Positions 20,804-32,295 of a stretch of 64,000 nt of DNA are shown here, piece by piece (position 1 is the stretch's first letter; each line of letters begins with the position of its first letter). The notes below the pieces were generated by a model. It was not told the DNA's origin. It made no database searches and worked only from the letters and a program-made list of their open reading frames with translations. The DNA lies in NCBI GenBank assembly GCA_030052745.1, contig JANBVO010000023.1, positions 434,001 to 498,000 of the forward strand. The letters run 5' to 3'. The DNA is from Pleurostoma richardsiae (taxonomy: Eukaryota > Ascomycota > Sordariomycetes > Calosphaeriales > Pleurostomataceae). Position numbers and translations under genes: made by a program.

Positions 20804-22328
20804 CTTGTGAGGAGAGTGGGAGACGTCGGTCTTGTGTCGTTGACGGAGGCCGTTACTTGGGCGCGAAGACGGCCGAGTCTAGTGCCGGATCTAGCAAGTC
20901 TTCGAGAGGAAGAAGGGAGGGAGGTTGAGCGTTGCGTGAGACTGTCTCTGAACAGCGGGGGTCAGCGTTCTGTTGGTAAAGAAGCGCAAGAAGGTGCGAC
21001 TCGAGCGAGAGATGCAGATGACTGTGAATGTTTCGGTATGCGAATGTGTGTACGGACGAGGGAGGTGGTTGGCAGTGCGACGGGGCAATAATTATTGCGT
21101 CTCCCAAGGTTTTCGGGGGCGGGAGGCACACAAGGCGGGTGGGGGGGGAACCTACGGTGCGTTTCGAGCCTTATCCAGCAAGTGTTCTGCGCCAAGGCCG
21201 AGAAAAGGGAGTCAACCGAGTCGTGACTGCGAGATGTGTCTCTTCGGGAATATGTCTTTCTCTTCTTCTTCTTCCAGATGAACAGAGGAATCGGGGTGCT
21301 AATGAGTGGTTTTCCCGGAGACAGGGATCTCAAATACTCTTGCTGCGGACGGTCGCCTTCCTGCTGGGACACGCACGGGCTTACAAAGGAGACCCTCCAG
21401 CGGCGAGAGGCTGAGGTTTGGGCCTGAAAACTGCCCTCAGCCCCGCAGACCGTGGAAGACCATGGAATCGCCCAGCAAAGTTAGGAAGCTACCCCCCGAG
21501 CGTCCGTTCCGCCTCACTTATCGGGTGCGTTCCGGCCAATGAAAACAAGCACAATGCCTTGCTACTGAATTTAGAAAAGTCCTCTGCTAACAGCTCACCT
21601 CTGGCCCCAGCCATCCAATTCTATGGGCCTCCTTCCACGGCTTTTCCATGCTCAAACTGCGGGAACCAGCCTTGTCACCGAGGGGTGTGTGCTTTAGTCT
21701 TTAGTTACCTCACTACTCCAGATACCACTCCCATGGCGTGTGTTTCCGTACTCCGTCCCTGATTGTCCCGCATTCCGACTTCACGAGACTTCAACAAGGC
21801 ATTCAAGGGTTTCTTTGGCCCCGTATCCCGTGTTGACAGGCAGACTCGGAACGCCTGTTCGAAAGAAATCGCACTGCATAGAAACTTTCTGATAGGTTTC
21901 CATCTTCAGAACAATGGCAGTTAGTACGTGAGGCTCACTTAGATGCCCTCTCATACTGTTTTACTACCTCTGATATGCCAGGTAACATCGTGGGATAGGA
22001 CGTAGGTTTGCCCAGCTGTCCGTTGGTCGTCCCTCCGTGGCGCAGTCTGCTCTGGAAGGCAGCGATGACGCAGAGCCCCTGCTGCCCCTGCCTTTGATGG
22101 GCTGATCGCACCAATCAGTATTACATGAGCGGCAAGCCTGCTACCCCTGTGATGGAGATGTTGAAGGTCGAGCTGTGGAAAGAATTTAAGCCCGCCTAAC
22201 AAACGGCATGGTCCTATTAACAGGAATCCGAGCGTATTGTCCCAGGAGCTGTTAATATCAAAATCCGAAAGTTCGGAGAGTGGGTTTAGATTTATTCCAC
22301 AGCTTTTGGAGGTCTCAACAGCCTCTTT
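20804..22328. other. Intergenic: YDJ1 promoter and 3' flank of bZIP gene
   Basis: About 1.5 kb with no gene. The first 300 bases upstream of YDJ1 are G/A-rich on the plus strand (C/T-rich leader on the coding strand). GAA/TTC triplets near 21855-21890 are not spaced as a proper heat shock element. Confidence 0.5.
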
Positions 22329-24080
22329 CTACGACGGCCCAGCCGATACGTCCAGCTTCTCGTTCCGCATGTCATGCCACCACCTCGCCGCCCTCCACAT
22401 CTCGTCGTCCACCCCGCCCACAAGGAACCAGTACTTCTTGAGGAACCACACCTGGGGCTCCCAGCTCCTCTTATCCCAGGGCATCGCCGCCCCCATGTCC
22501 ACCTTGCTCGGCGAGCTGTCCTTCTGGCCCTGCGATCCCCAGACGATCAGCGCGTCCCGCCGCATGTCGTGGCACATCTCCTCCTCGTCGAAGAGCGGCG
22601 GCTCGCATGCTAGGGCCTGCAACGCACGGCTGCGGAACGATGGGAAGGGGATGATGTCCTGAAGCATGCGAGTTAGCGCGACGCAGACCGGATGCAGGAG
22701 GGGCCAGGAGACCGGGAGCGTCATTGACCCTTCGTGGAGAGGATAGGGAAGCCTTACTAGGTACGGGTGGTGCTCGATTATCAGTTGGTCATCCACCGGC
22801 TGGAGGTCCTGCGGCGTCGCCGAGAACCGCAGCCGCGCCTCTGCTATCTGTTGCTGCCCATTCACGAGTGAGCCGCTGGCAGTCGTGGTGATGACGTTAA
22901 ACGGGCTTATGGCCTCTTCGTCCAGAAGCTCCTGGTTCTTTATGAGGCCTATCGAGATGGCATTCTCCAGGATCGCCGTGAAGAAGCCCGTCTGCATCAC
23001 GTAGATCGTGTTCTGCCTCACATTCGGGAGGTGCATTCCCTCCAGCCGGTCGAGCAGCCTGCCTAGGGTGCCGGGCCGCTGGTCGTCTAGCTTGCCCTCG
23101 TTCCGCCTCGATGGGGTGGCTCGTCGGCGTGTGTCACCCGGCGCTGGAACGCTGGCTCTGTCGCTCAAGTACGCGATCACCCACTGCTTCTGGCTCGGAG
23201 GCAAGGTTTCAAAGCACGCTGCGGCTCTTATTATAGCAGAGGGCAGAGACAACAGTGACGTAGGCTCGTCTTCGGTTGCAGTCTCGCCCTTCTCTTCCAC
23301 AGGAAGGTGCACTGCGGACGTAGATGACGGTTCTGTATCGCTCCCTGTTCGGAGAGGCTCTTGCAGGCCTTGGCTAAGTGAACCCCACGCCGGGCCGCTG
23401 AGTGGTGGAGGCTCTGAGGAGCTTCCCAGAGGGAACGACCAAGGAGTCATGTCAAAATCTGACGAAATTCCGCTGCCTATCAGAGATGAGACAGAATCGT
23501 TAATCAGCCAGGCACGCCCGCCGAGCATGTTTGCAGCCTCGTTCTCGGGCGCGAGCGGACCAGCCCAAGCATCATGGAAGAGCAAATCTTCGAAGGAGGG
23601 GGTCGTCACCTGCTGGAAGTCAAATACCTGAGGAGTGACCCCCTGAAGTCCCTGGGAGGGGTCGAGATTCAAGGCTGACGGGACGTTCAGCGGCACATCG
23701 GCCGCGAGCGGAAGTGCGGCCGAATCGGGACCGTTCCCTCGCTGAGATGACGTGCTGGTTGATGTTGACGCCTGCCCTGGAGTGCGGCCTTCCCCCTGGT
23801 TCTCGCCCAGCAGTTGTCCCAGAAGAGCGAGCTTCTGCTTTCTCCTCTCCCCTGGCAGAGCGAATGGCGTCAGCCACACAATAGCGTTTCAATGTGCAAG
23901 ACACGCGGCGTGAGAAGAGCTGCGGAGACTTTCAGGGGTCCACTGACTATAGGTTCGAGAAGCGATCCTGTTCTGCTCCTTCCTTGCATCGCTGTTTCGC
24001 TTACCGCTACTCTTTCGAGTCGCTTTGGTGCTGTTAGTGGTCTTGTCATTGGCGCTGGCTGGCGCTGGAGGACGGTCCAT
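22329..24080 (-). CDS. bZIP transcription factor with DUF3425 domain
   Basis: Two exons (24080-23948, 23851-22329) give 551 residues. Splicing assembles the basic region RKEQNRIASRTYRERRKQK (about residues 32-50), which has the N-x7-R spacing of bZIP factors, followed by leucines in LALLGQLLGEN; the zipper is short. The middle is Ser/Pro-rich and probably disordered. The C-terminal 200 residues carry a DUF3425-type region (PVSWPLLHPVCVALTRML through EPQVWFLKKYWFLVGG), common in Pezizomycotina bZIP regulators of stress or secondary metabolism. 24080 is the first ATG in frame. No target gene can be named from context; the divergent neighbour is a cytosine deaminase 1.66 kb away. The splice junction giving SRTY-RERRK is the strongest evidence for the model. 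Confidence 0.85.
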
Positions 24081-25739
24081 GGTGCCAGCAAAGAGGATAG
24101 GAACCACCACCGGCTGTATTGTAACGTCTTATATCAAGTGAAAGGCAGAGAAACCCTGAAACTGTTCGTCCCAACTAGTAGCGAGTAATTCGGTAACAGC
24201 GGCTTCATGCATCAGCCCGTCCAGAGTTGCTGTGAAGGCATTCAGGGATTACGACGGTGCTGAGACATATCTCGTCAGCAACACTAAGTACGGCGAGGCC
24301 CTCGGCTTCTCCTCCGCAACTCCCGCGGTCTTCGGGATCTCTGTGACGAGCAGTCCGTAGCGGTGGTGTAGATCTAGATGCAAGGCGAGGATCGTATGAA
24401 CCGAAAGTTGGCATTTGGGATGACTAAGGGTGCATGAATCTGACTCTTTGACGAACGACGGAGGACAGTTGCGGTCAGATGCTTGAGAGCGCGGTCTTGG
24501 TTGCTGGCGTCAGCAATGTCCATGACGCTCGGCAAGGGTTCCGGGGGCCCACACATAGCATGGGACTTAGAATTTGTTACTGCACTATCTTAATGACCGT
24601 ATCTCTCACTTTCGGAGCGTGCAGATTCCCGCCCATTAGATAGTACAAGAACGAACTACAGGGGTGCTGGCCTCTGTCGGCTTCTGATGCTACAATGGCC
24701 ATCTTATATAGAAAATACCTATTTTTCTCAGCGCCGCCGGCTGGGTTCTTACGTCTCTCACCGCGTAACACATAACGATCTTGTCCGACATATATCTTAA
24801 CCCGACCACCTGGTGCCACCTTCCCTGGCTGACAGCGGAACAGACAGAGGAAGCCGGATATGCCAGCTTCGAGACTTTGCCGTCACAATGGCCATATATC
24901 CTTCGCCTCTAAGCTACAGACCATATCTCCCTGAAATATACTATATATTGTCAAAATTGGTGCTAGAATTCTGTCTCTGGCTCATTTACGCATTCTGGCA
25001 CTGAGCAAGAGCGTACAGAACGCCCAGAGTCAATATAGGTATGTCCCGCCCTGGAGCGATGACAAGTTGTTGCGTCTCTGTTGCCTGAAAAACGTTGTCG
25101 ACACCCACCGCTCCCGGCCTAAGGTGGACCTGGTGATATGAGTCTGACCGCATAACTTGGAATAAGAGGGTGCTGGGTATCTGATGGGATGGCGCGGTGG
25201 TCAATTGGGTTGAGGCCTCGTACCCCTTGTGGTTCCCTGCGCTGTACCACACTGTAAAAATCACCCAGTGGTTTTCTAGTAGCACAGCACTCCTCCCGTG
25301 GTCCGAAATTTTTTACCGTTTAACTCAACTTTAGAGGCCTTTCTTTCTTTTTTTGGTGCCTTTTACTCTGGTCTCCTCCTGTCCCCTTCTTCCAAGTCTG
25401 GCTCGCATCGCCAGCTTGACTTTGATTGTTCCTGACTGCCTTGGTTGAAACCACATATCACAGTTGCCCGGGATAGCACAGAAGGCACGGTGGCCTAAAG
25501 CATAAAACAGTTCCGTACCAATCTGTGAACGAGCATTTTAGTCATGACATGGTGAACGGCAAGCGCCACAGACTCTTATCAGAGCAGGAGATAAGTGGGG
25601 GGTTGAGGGGTTATCGTGAGAGCTACGCCGTAGTACTTTGCTCGACGGGTCCTCTCAGTCTCTTACGAGCTCCTGGTTGTGAAAGGACAACATCTTGTGG
25701 TAGAAACCAGACAAGATACCTGCACGAAGCACCGCGAGG
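24081..25739. other. Divergent intergenic region between bZIP gene and cytosine deaminase
   Basis: About 1.66 kb. The part from 24550 to 25300 looks richer in A/T than its surroundings by eye. No transposon protein, terminal repeat or gene could be recognised. Confidence 0.5.
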
Positions 25740-26582
25740 ATGGACGACACAAAGGGGCTGGCCATAGCTCTGGAGGAAGCCAAGCAATCCTACGCCGAGG
25801 GCGGCGTCCCGGTACACAACCTTGGGGAGGGGGGTATGAGAGCTATCATCACATTGCCTGTTTTCTAACTTCTGCGACCGCTCTTGTGTAGATTGGTGCC
25901 GCGCTCGTCGCCAAGGACGGGAAGCTCCTCGGCCGGGGCCACAACATGCGCGTCCAGCTCGGGTCCGCGATCCACCACGTACCGTCTCCCCCAGATCCCG
26001 CCAGCATGAGATGAGCCCTTGGATTGACACTTGGGGGTAGGGCGAGACGTCCGCGCTCTACAACACTGGTCGCTTGCCCGCGAGGGCCTACCAGGGAGCC
26101 ACCATGTACACGACGCTGTCTCCCTGCGATATGTGTGCGTACACCCCATCATCTTCCTCCTTGTCCTCTCTCATGTCCCTTCCCTCTCTCTCGCCTCTCT
26201 CCGACCTGTCTCATCTTTCTTAACACTAAAATGGGGGTAATAAATAAAAGGCACCGGCGCCTGCCTCCTCTACGGCATCGCCAGGGTGGTGATAGGCGAG
26301 AACAAGAACTTCCTCGGCGGCGAGTCCTACCTCCGGCAGCGGGGCGTCGAGGTCGTCGTCGTCGACAGCGCCGAGTGCACGGCGCTGATGGACAAGTTCA
26401 TCGCCGAGAAGCCAGAGTTGTGGTGAGTACTCCTGTTGCCCGCCTCCTTGCTCTTACCAACCCGTCCTCTTTCTTTTCATTACGGGGGCGCCTGGCGTTA
26501 ACCACGGCGATGGCTGTACAGGAACGAGGACATCGGGGTGGAAGAAAGAGTCTACTCCAAGGAAGGCGTCAAGGCACCGTGA
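25740..26582 (+). CDS. FCY1: Cytosine deaminase
   Basis: Five exons (25740-25811, 25892-25978, 26041-26134, 26251-26422, 26522-26582) give 161 residues; yeast Fcy1 has 158. The zinc site is complete: His and the proton-shuttling Glu in IHHGETSAL and the two cysteines in SPCDMC. Other family landmarks are YAEGGVPIGAALV, LGRGHNMR, CTGACLLYGI, VVGENKNF-like VIGENKNFLGGES, and the C-terminal EDIGV. The enzyme converts cytosine to uracil in pyrimidine salvage and also deaminates 5-fluorocytosine. Every exon joins in frame and each junction falls inside a conserved motif (VP-IGAAL, HH-GETS, DMC-TGA, LW-NEDI). Five exons in 161 codons is a high intron density for this window. Confidence 0.95.
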
Positions 26583-26995
26583 GACTAGGTATCACGCAGA
26601 GGAGCTGTTATTTTGACAAAAATCGACGTATTCACTTTTTATTCTGTGCTGATCAAGCCGTGATGAACCTCAGCAGCTGACAACAATTGTCTTGTCTACC
26701 TCGCAAGATCCTTTTGACGCCATGCCAAGTCTTTCCCTTTGGAAGGTTTATTCCCCTTGCCTGTACCTGATACGCCAACACAGGAAGCCGGACTGTGCCG
26801 GCCCAGTCATGACAATCCTCTAACCGCCGCAAGAAACACAAATACCAATAGAATACAAGATTTGAGACACTTTCGCTCTTCAACTGCCGCGACAGGCGGG
26901 CATGGCGAAGGCTGACGGCGTTTACGTCGATGACATCCTGCAACCTAGAGAGACCGGGATAGGGCCGCCTGGTCTTCCGGGGATTGAGCCGCCAA
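26583..26995. other. Convergent 3' region between FCY1 and the SNT2-like gene
   Basis: 413 bases between facing stop codons; 3' untranslated sequence of both genes. No gene is seen. Confidence 0.6.
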
Positions 26996-29900
26996 CTAGG
27001 AGAGCAAGTTCCTCAGAGACGGGCTGGCGCTGGCCCCACTGGCGGGACGGCTCTCGGGAGCCCGTGGTGGAGCGTTGCTGGCCTCACGGGCCAGTGTGAT
27101 GCTGTCTCTCATGAGAGGAGGGCTGCCGTGAGGGGCAGCAAATGGAGACCTCTGCGGATTGAGCACATGCGAGAACCCGTGGTCGCTGGCCCGGGGCGGA
27201 GGGCCGCCGTTGGTAAGATGAATAGGGGAGTGATGAGCCGACTGGTGATACGCGTGCATGTATGGTCCGCCACTTGGGAGAGGCGGCGGCGGTCCACTCA
27301 TCCGCCGCGGAGAAGGCGGCATGCCGTTCACCATCGATTGGCCGAGATGACCGTTCTGCAGGGGCGGCGGCGGCGGAGGTGGTGGTGGTCCAATGCCGGA
27401 AAGGGGCGGAGGACGGAGGTGATTTGGCGGTGCGAGTTGGGGCATATTGTTTGATGGCATGGGTGGCGGGGCGCCGTTCATGTGCGGGTGGACAGGAGGC
27501 ATATGCTGACCATGCTGAGACGAGGGCCGATGCCAGTCGTTGTAAGGGCCGCTCGGGGCCCCATAGGGATGGGTCGGACTGGGAGCCGTCCTAGGCGGCA
27601 TGGTGGGTGGAAGAGACGGTGGGGCAATAGGAGGCTGCACCGGCGGGGCCTGCACCGGAGGCATGATCGAACCCGGTGCCGGACCGGGACCCTGGGGTAT
27701 ACCGGCGGTCTCTGGTCCGGTGGGCCTGTGCGATCCCTGTCCGGGCGGAACGGCCCATGGATACGGAGCGATATTCCGAAGTTCTGAAATCGGCGGAGCA
27801 GGGCTGGTGACCGGTGCGGCAATCGGGGCGACAGGTCGAGCAGGCTCAACGTGAGGTGATGGTTCGCGCGGCTGCGGGTGAGGTCTCGGCTGGCGCTTCG
27901 TCTTCTTGCATTTGTGGCACTGGAAATTTCTCTGCGCGACAAATTTCTGGGCTTCGACGCCAAGCGCTCCGTAATGCCCGTTCGTAAGCTCCCGTTCCTG
28001 TTCCTTGTCGATAGGGTACCATTTCGGACTGACATCCACACCGCAGGTGAGACAAACTTTCCCACCTGGTTGAAGGGCCAATGGGAGCTCATCGGCATGG
28101 TCCCCGTTAACCTGTGCTGCCGCCGATGCTATGCCGGCAATGGTCGTTGTAGACGTGCGGCGGTTTACCGGCACGGCGGGGACAGGGCTTGACATCTTGG
28201 TGGTGAGACTGATCAGGTTGGCCTTCCGAGCGCAGCCGGTCAATGCAAGGTCAGCTTGTTTGAAGTTCTGCACATAGAGCTGCAGAGCGTTCGTGCCAGA
28301 CTCATCAACTGCGTCGTGCATCCTGTGCACAATGGTCTTTTGAGGAACGTGGTCTTTGCACCAAATGGCAGCTGTCATCACGCCACTCTCCCCGTTGATG
28401 GTCACGATGTTGTGCTGATCGCGACGGGAACCTTTGACGGGGGTTATGTCGAACCCAAGCAGGTAACCATTTTGATGGGCACATTCGATGTGCACTTGAG
28501 AATCCGTCAGCCATGGCTTGAGAAGTCGGGGGGGACACTGGATTAGCATCAACTTACCTGGTGCGCGACATTGATGGCAAGCCACGCATGCTCCTCCTTT
28601 CTGCTTGCAGGCTTTGCATACCTCCCCATACCGTGCACGTGGAATTGACGGGATGCCCTCACTCGGCTCAAGAGCTTTGGCGTTGCCGAATTTGACCTCG
28701 GGTGTCCAGACAGCACAGGTGACGTGGACCCAGTTGTTGTCGGCAGTCCTCTTCAAGGGCTCGCGCGGGTTCACTGGCCGGTTCATTTCCTCCTGTCGCT
28801 TCCTGTAATAGTCCGCAGCCTTCTGGGCAACCTCTCTCTCGATTCTCTCCTTCTCTCGCTCCTTCTCCGACCTCTTCTTGTGTGTGAACTTAGGCGGCTC
28901 GACGAAATCGTGCTCGGTAGACTCTACAGGACATAGGACACATTTATAGTGCTGCAATGGCATGTTAGCAATGGTCTGAATGATATGCACGCGCAACTTA
29001 CGATCGAGATTTGAGGATTCTTATCGTTCGAACACATGTCGCAGATCCACTTTCCAGGGTTGCGGTTATCAATGACACCATAGCAGTTGCGGTGAACTGT
29101 CAATCGACACTCCCGGCAAGACAGATGTTGATCGCCAAGAGGCTCCAGCTGGTGACAGATGGCGCAGGGCATGGTTCTCGGCTTTGGGATCTCGGGGACA
29201 GGGGGCGGAGCAGGCTTCTCCACGGCCTTTTCTTTCTTCTTCGCGATCGTATTCCCTGGTGTACTTCCCCTGTCTGAAGCATTCTGCTCGGAATCTCTGT
29301 CCGGGAGACCTTTGAGCTTCTTCCGTGGTGGCTCTGGGCCAAGCTGCTGCGCTGGTGTTGCCGCTCTCGCGCTGGTAGTGGTGGAAGGTTCGGGACTGCT
29401 GTAGACCGTCTGGTTCATCATCTCGTTGGCCGACATAAGTTCCTTGAGCAGTTCTTCATCAATTCTGCGCTTCCATGCCCGGCCGCCAGCCTGAGCCACT
29501 TTCTTCGCAACCTCATCGATGTCCTCCCACTGGATTGCATAGCGACGCCAGAGCTCCGCGCAACGTCGGCACAAGGCAACAATGTATTGGTTACCCTTGT
29601 CCTTGGCATTCTTGCCGCTGCTCTCGGTGACTGTCGTAAGCGCATTCGGCGCTCGTCGCCACTGTCTGGACGACTTCGTGTTGCAGAACTTGCAGATGAA
29701 GCCCTTCTTCTTCTCCACCGCTTTCTCGCTGTCGAACGCTGAATCATCCCGGTCATCGGCGACGTCGTCGGCAAGCTTGCTAGCGGTGACCTCTGCTTTC
29801 TTGGCCTCTTTCTTGCCCTTGCGGCCAGAATAGTTGCCCCATACTTGCTTGCCCCGATCTGTCTTCTTCCAGGTATAGTAGAATCGAACAATATCCTTGT

Positions 29901-32295
29901 GAGCTACAGTTTTGACATGCTTGTAGACACTGTGCAGCTCCGAGCCGTATTTGGCTACGCCTTCCTCGAACTTCTTCACTTCGGCGGGGGTGAGCTGCGG
30001 CTCCTTGAATGCGGCCTTGTCGACCTTCGGTAGTTCTTCGAGCGCCTTCTCGCGGTCGTAATTGTGCTTGAATAGCAGGTCCCGCGCGATGTCCTCTAGG
30101 TTAGTAGAGTGAAGAGGGAGGCCAAGTTGCTTTGACATAGATCTCGCGACATTCATGTACTCATCAATCTCGTCGTTAGTGATGTCAGCTCCCGCCATCT
30201 CCGCTGGTTTCCACAGCAGCGTTGATGTACTGTTCGAATTGCCGTCGTCCGGGTCTTCGCCTCGCCGTACATAACCGTTGGGTTCATCCTGTATCCACTT
30301 GGGTCGCTTCTCTCGTTTCGCCTTCTCGGCCTCAAGAGCGGCTTGCGCCTCCTTTGAGAGCTGCGCATTCTTCTTGCCATTCTTCTTAACGATCTCGAGC
30401 GGTTTCACGTACTGCACAGGGCGTCCGGGCCAAGGGAGCACGGTCGCTTGGTGCCGAGGACCCAAGCGAGAGCTGGCGCGCGGGTAGATGCGGTCATCGA
30501 TATCCAGGGCGTCTTCGACCTTGCAGTGGATGCCGAGGTAGCGATAGGGCCACAGGCTAGCATGGTAAATCTGCTCTGCCGTGGCGGGGGGGTGAGCCTC
30601 CAAGCCCTCGTCGGGGCTGGTGCGGTTTGTGTCGACTCCGAGGACTTCGTCGTCCTCCTCGTCGAGGAACTCCTCCTCCTCGTTGGCCTCGAAGTTGGGC
30701 GTGTTGCGGGCCTCCAGCTTCCTCTCCTGGGCGCGACTGCAGGCGGCGCAGGACCAGGCAAACCCACGCGAGGGCTTCTTGAGCAAGGGGGGTCGCACGC
30801 AATTCATGTGATAGGTGTTCCCACACACGGCACAGTCCACCGAATCATTGCTGTCCAGAAACAGGGTGTGTCAGCGCCCAATTGGGTTAATTTGCCGAGC
30901 TTTTAGCGCAGCTGCACCGCCGGAGGGAGCGGGTACGTACCTTGCGCAGTAGCCGCTGCATCGCTTGCACAGCTTGACGGCACTGGTCAGTTCCTTGCCA
31001 CGACCCTGCTCCACTAGGATGAATCTCCAGCGCTCGTCGAGCACCTTCTTCACCTGCTCCGGCACATTGATGATCTGGGACGTCGGGATGATCTCGTAGT
31101 TCTTCTGGATGTACCGATCATACAGTTTCTCGTACCAGAAGCAGTCGGGCGTTTTGCGGTACTCGTCCATGTTCTCGATCTCCGACTTGTGCCGGATCTG
31201 GCACTGTCCGCGCAGCGCCGTCAGAGGGCTAATGTCAGAGTGCATGGTGGCAAACACCATGCGCGTGTCCTGGGTCTTGCGGCCAATGTCCTTGGGCCGG
31301 TAGTACCAGTTAATGCGCAGAGCATCCACGGGCTGTAAAGGGTCATTTTTGATGTGCAGGAATTCCATGATGCGCCCGAGGTAGTAGGGCTCCCCGGGCG
31401 GCTCGCACACCAGATAGACGTGATCTAGCGCAGTGGGAATGTCTCAGCACAACTCCAGTCGCGTATGCAGGGTAATCAGACACTCACCATTAACCTCAAG
31501 GACAGTGCCGTCGTCAGCGAACATCTTGTTGTTTTTTGTCCGGGCTCCGCTGTTTTCAAAGGTCATCAGATTCGTCTCTCTGTACCCGCCGCTGCCGAGC
31601 GAGTTGGCGCCGGATCTTCTCAAAGCGCCTTGCAGCGACGAGGAGGGCGTCGCAGACCCTCCCTGTGACTGGCCGTTGACTGGGCTGGCGCGCGATGCGG
31701 CCTTGCGCTTCTTCGTGGTGTGCGAAGAAGTCACCGATTGCGCAGTCGGCGTTGAGGCCGCTGTAGAAGATGCGTGATGCTCCTTGGTGCCATTGTGAGA
31801 GGCGCTGCGCTTGGCGTCGTCTGCTGCGGGCTGTTTTCTTGACGATGCATTACTCTGGCGCGGGGCATCCTCGGATGCATGAGAGGAAGGATGCGCCTGG
31901 CGTGAAGATCTCTTGAGATCATCTTCTTTCTTCTCAGGATACGAGTCAAACAAGTCCATATCCATGTCCTTGTCCTCTGCGTAGTTGGGGCGTGAAGTGC
32001 CCGTCCTATTGCGCGAGCGGGTGCCGTACGGAGAAGCAGTGCTGGCGGCCGCGTCCTTGGTAGGCGGGTTTGACCCGGATTTTGTGACAGCCTGGGACGC
32101 CGAGGACCCATTCCCAGAGGCGGGAGGACTTGGGTCGGACATCTTGGGCAGGGTTGTGGAGAAGGAAGATGGAGAGTTCGTCCTCGACTTTTGCTTACTG
32201 GATGTGGCAGCATCTAAGCCGTCCTTGGACGAGGACGCCGGTGTGCTTGAGAGACGGTCAGAGCTGCTCACATTCTGCTGTAATTTCGTGACCAT
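26996..32295 (-). CDS. SNT2: SNT2-type chromatin reader (BAH, PHD, SANT, GATA-like and extended PHD domains)
   Basis: Five exons (32295-31488, 31424-30941, 30850-29002, 28951-28558, 28494-26996) give 1677 residues. Domain order: Ser-rich N terminus with YGTRSRNRTG; BAH (about 270-370, DHVYLVCEPPGEPYYLGR); PHD1 (CAVCGNTYHMNC...CAAC); SANT (LTPAEVKKFEEGVAKYG); a GATA-like finger (CKFCNTKSSRQWRR...CRRC); PHD2 (CAICHQ...CDMC); an extended PHD (CVLCP...HIECAHQNGYLLG); another CxxC pair finger; and a long Pro-rich tail. Yeast Snt2 works with Ecm5 and Rpd3 at stress promoters and also acts as a histone E3; filamentous homologues affect conidiation. Start choice is uncertain: 32295 is the first ATG, but 32141 (MSDPSPPAS) has equally good context and avoids overlap with an upstream frame. 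Confidence 0.9.

Noticed and set aside
21840-21900. GAA/TTC triplets upstream of YDJ1 as heat shock elements
   Set aside because: Spacing does not follow nGAAnnTTCnnGAAn over three units and the site is about 1 kb from the start codon.
24550-25300. A/T-richer patch as a RIP-degraded transposon
   Set aside because: No terminal repeats, transposase-like residues or duplicated sequence could be recognised by eye; a RIP index and repeat search would be needed to support it.
22329-26582. bZIP gene plus cytosine deaminase as a regulator-enzyme pair or small cluster
   Set aside because: They are divergent and 1.66 kb apart, with no shared motif seen and no other pathway gene nearby; adjacency alone is not evidence.
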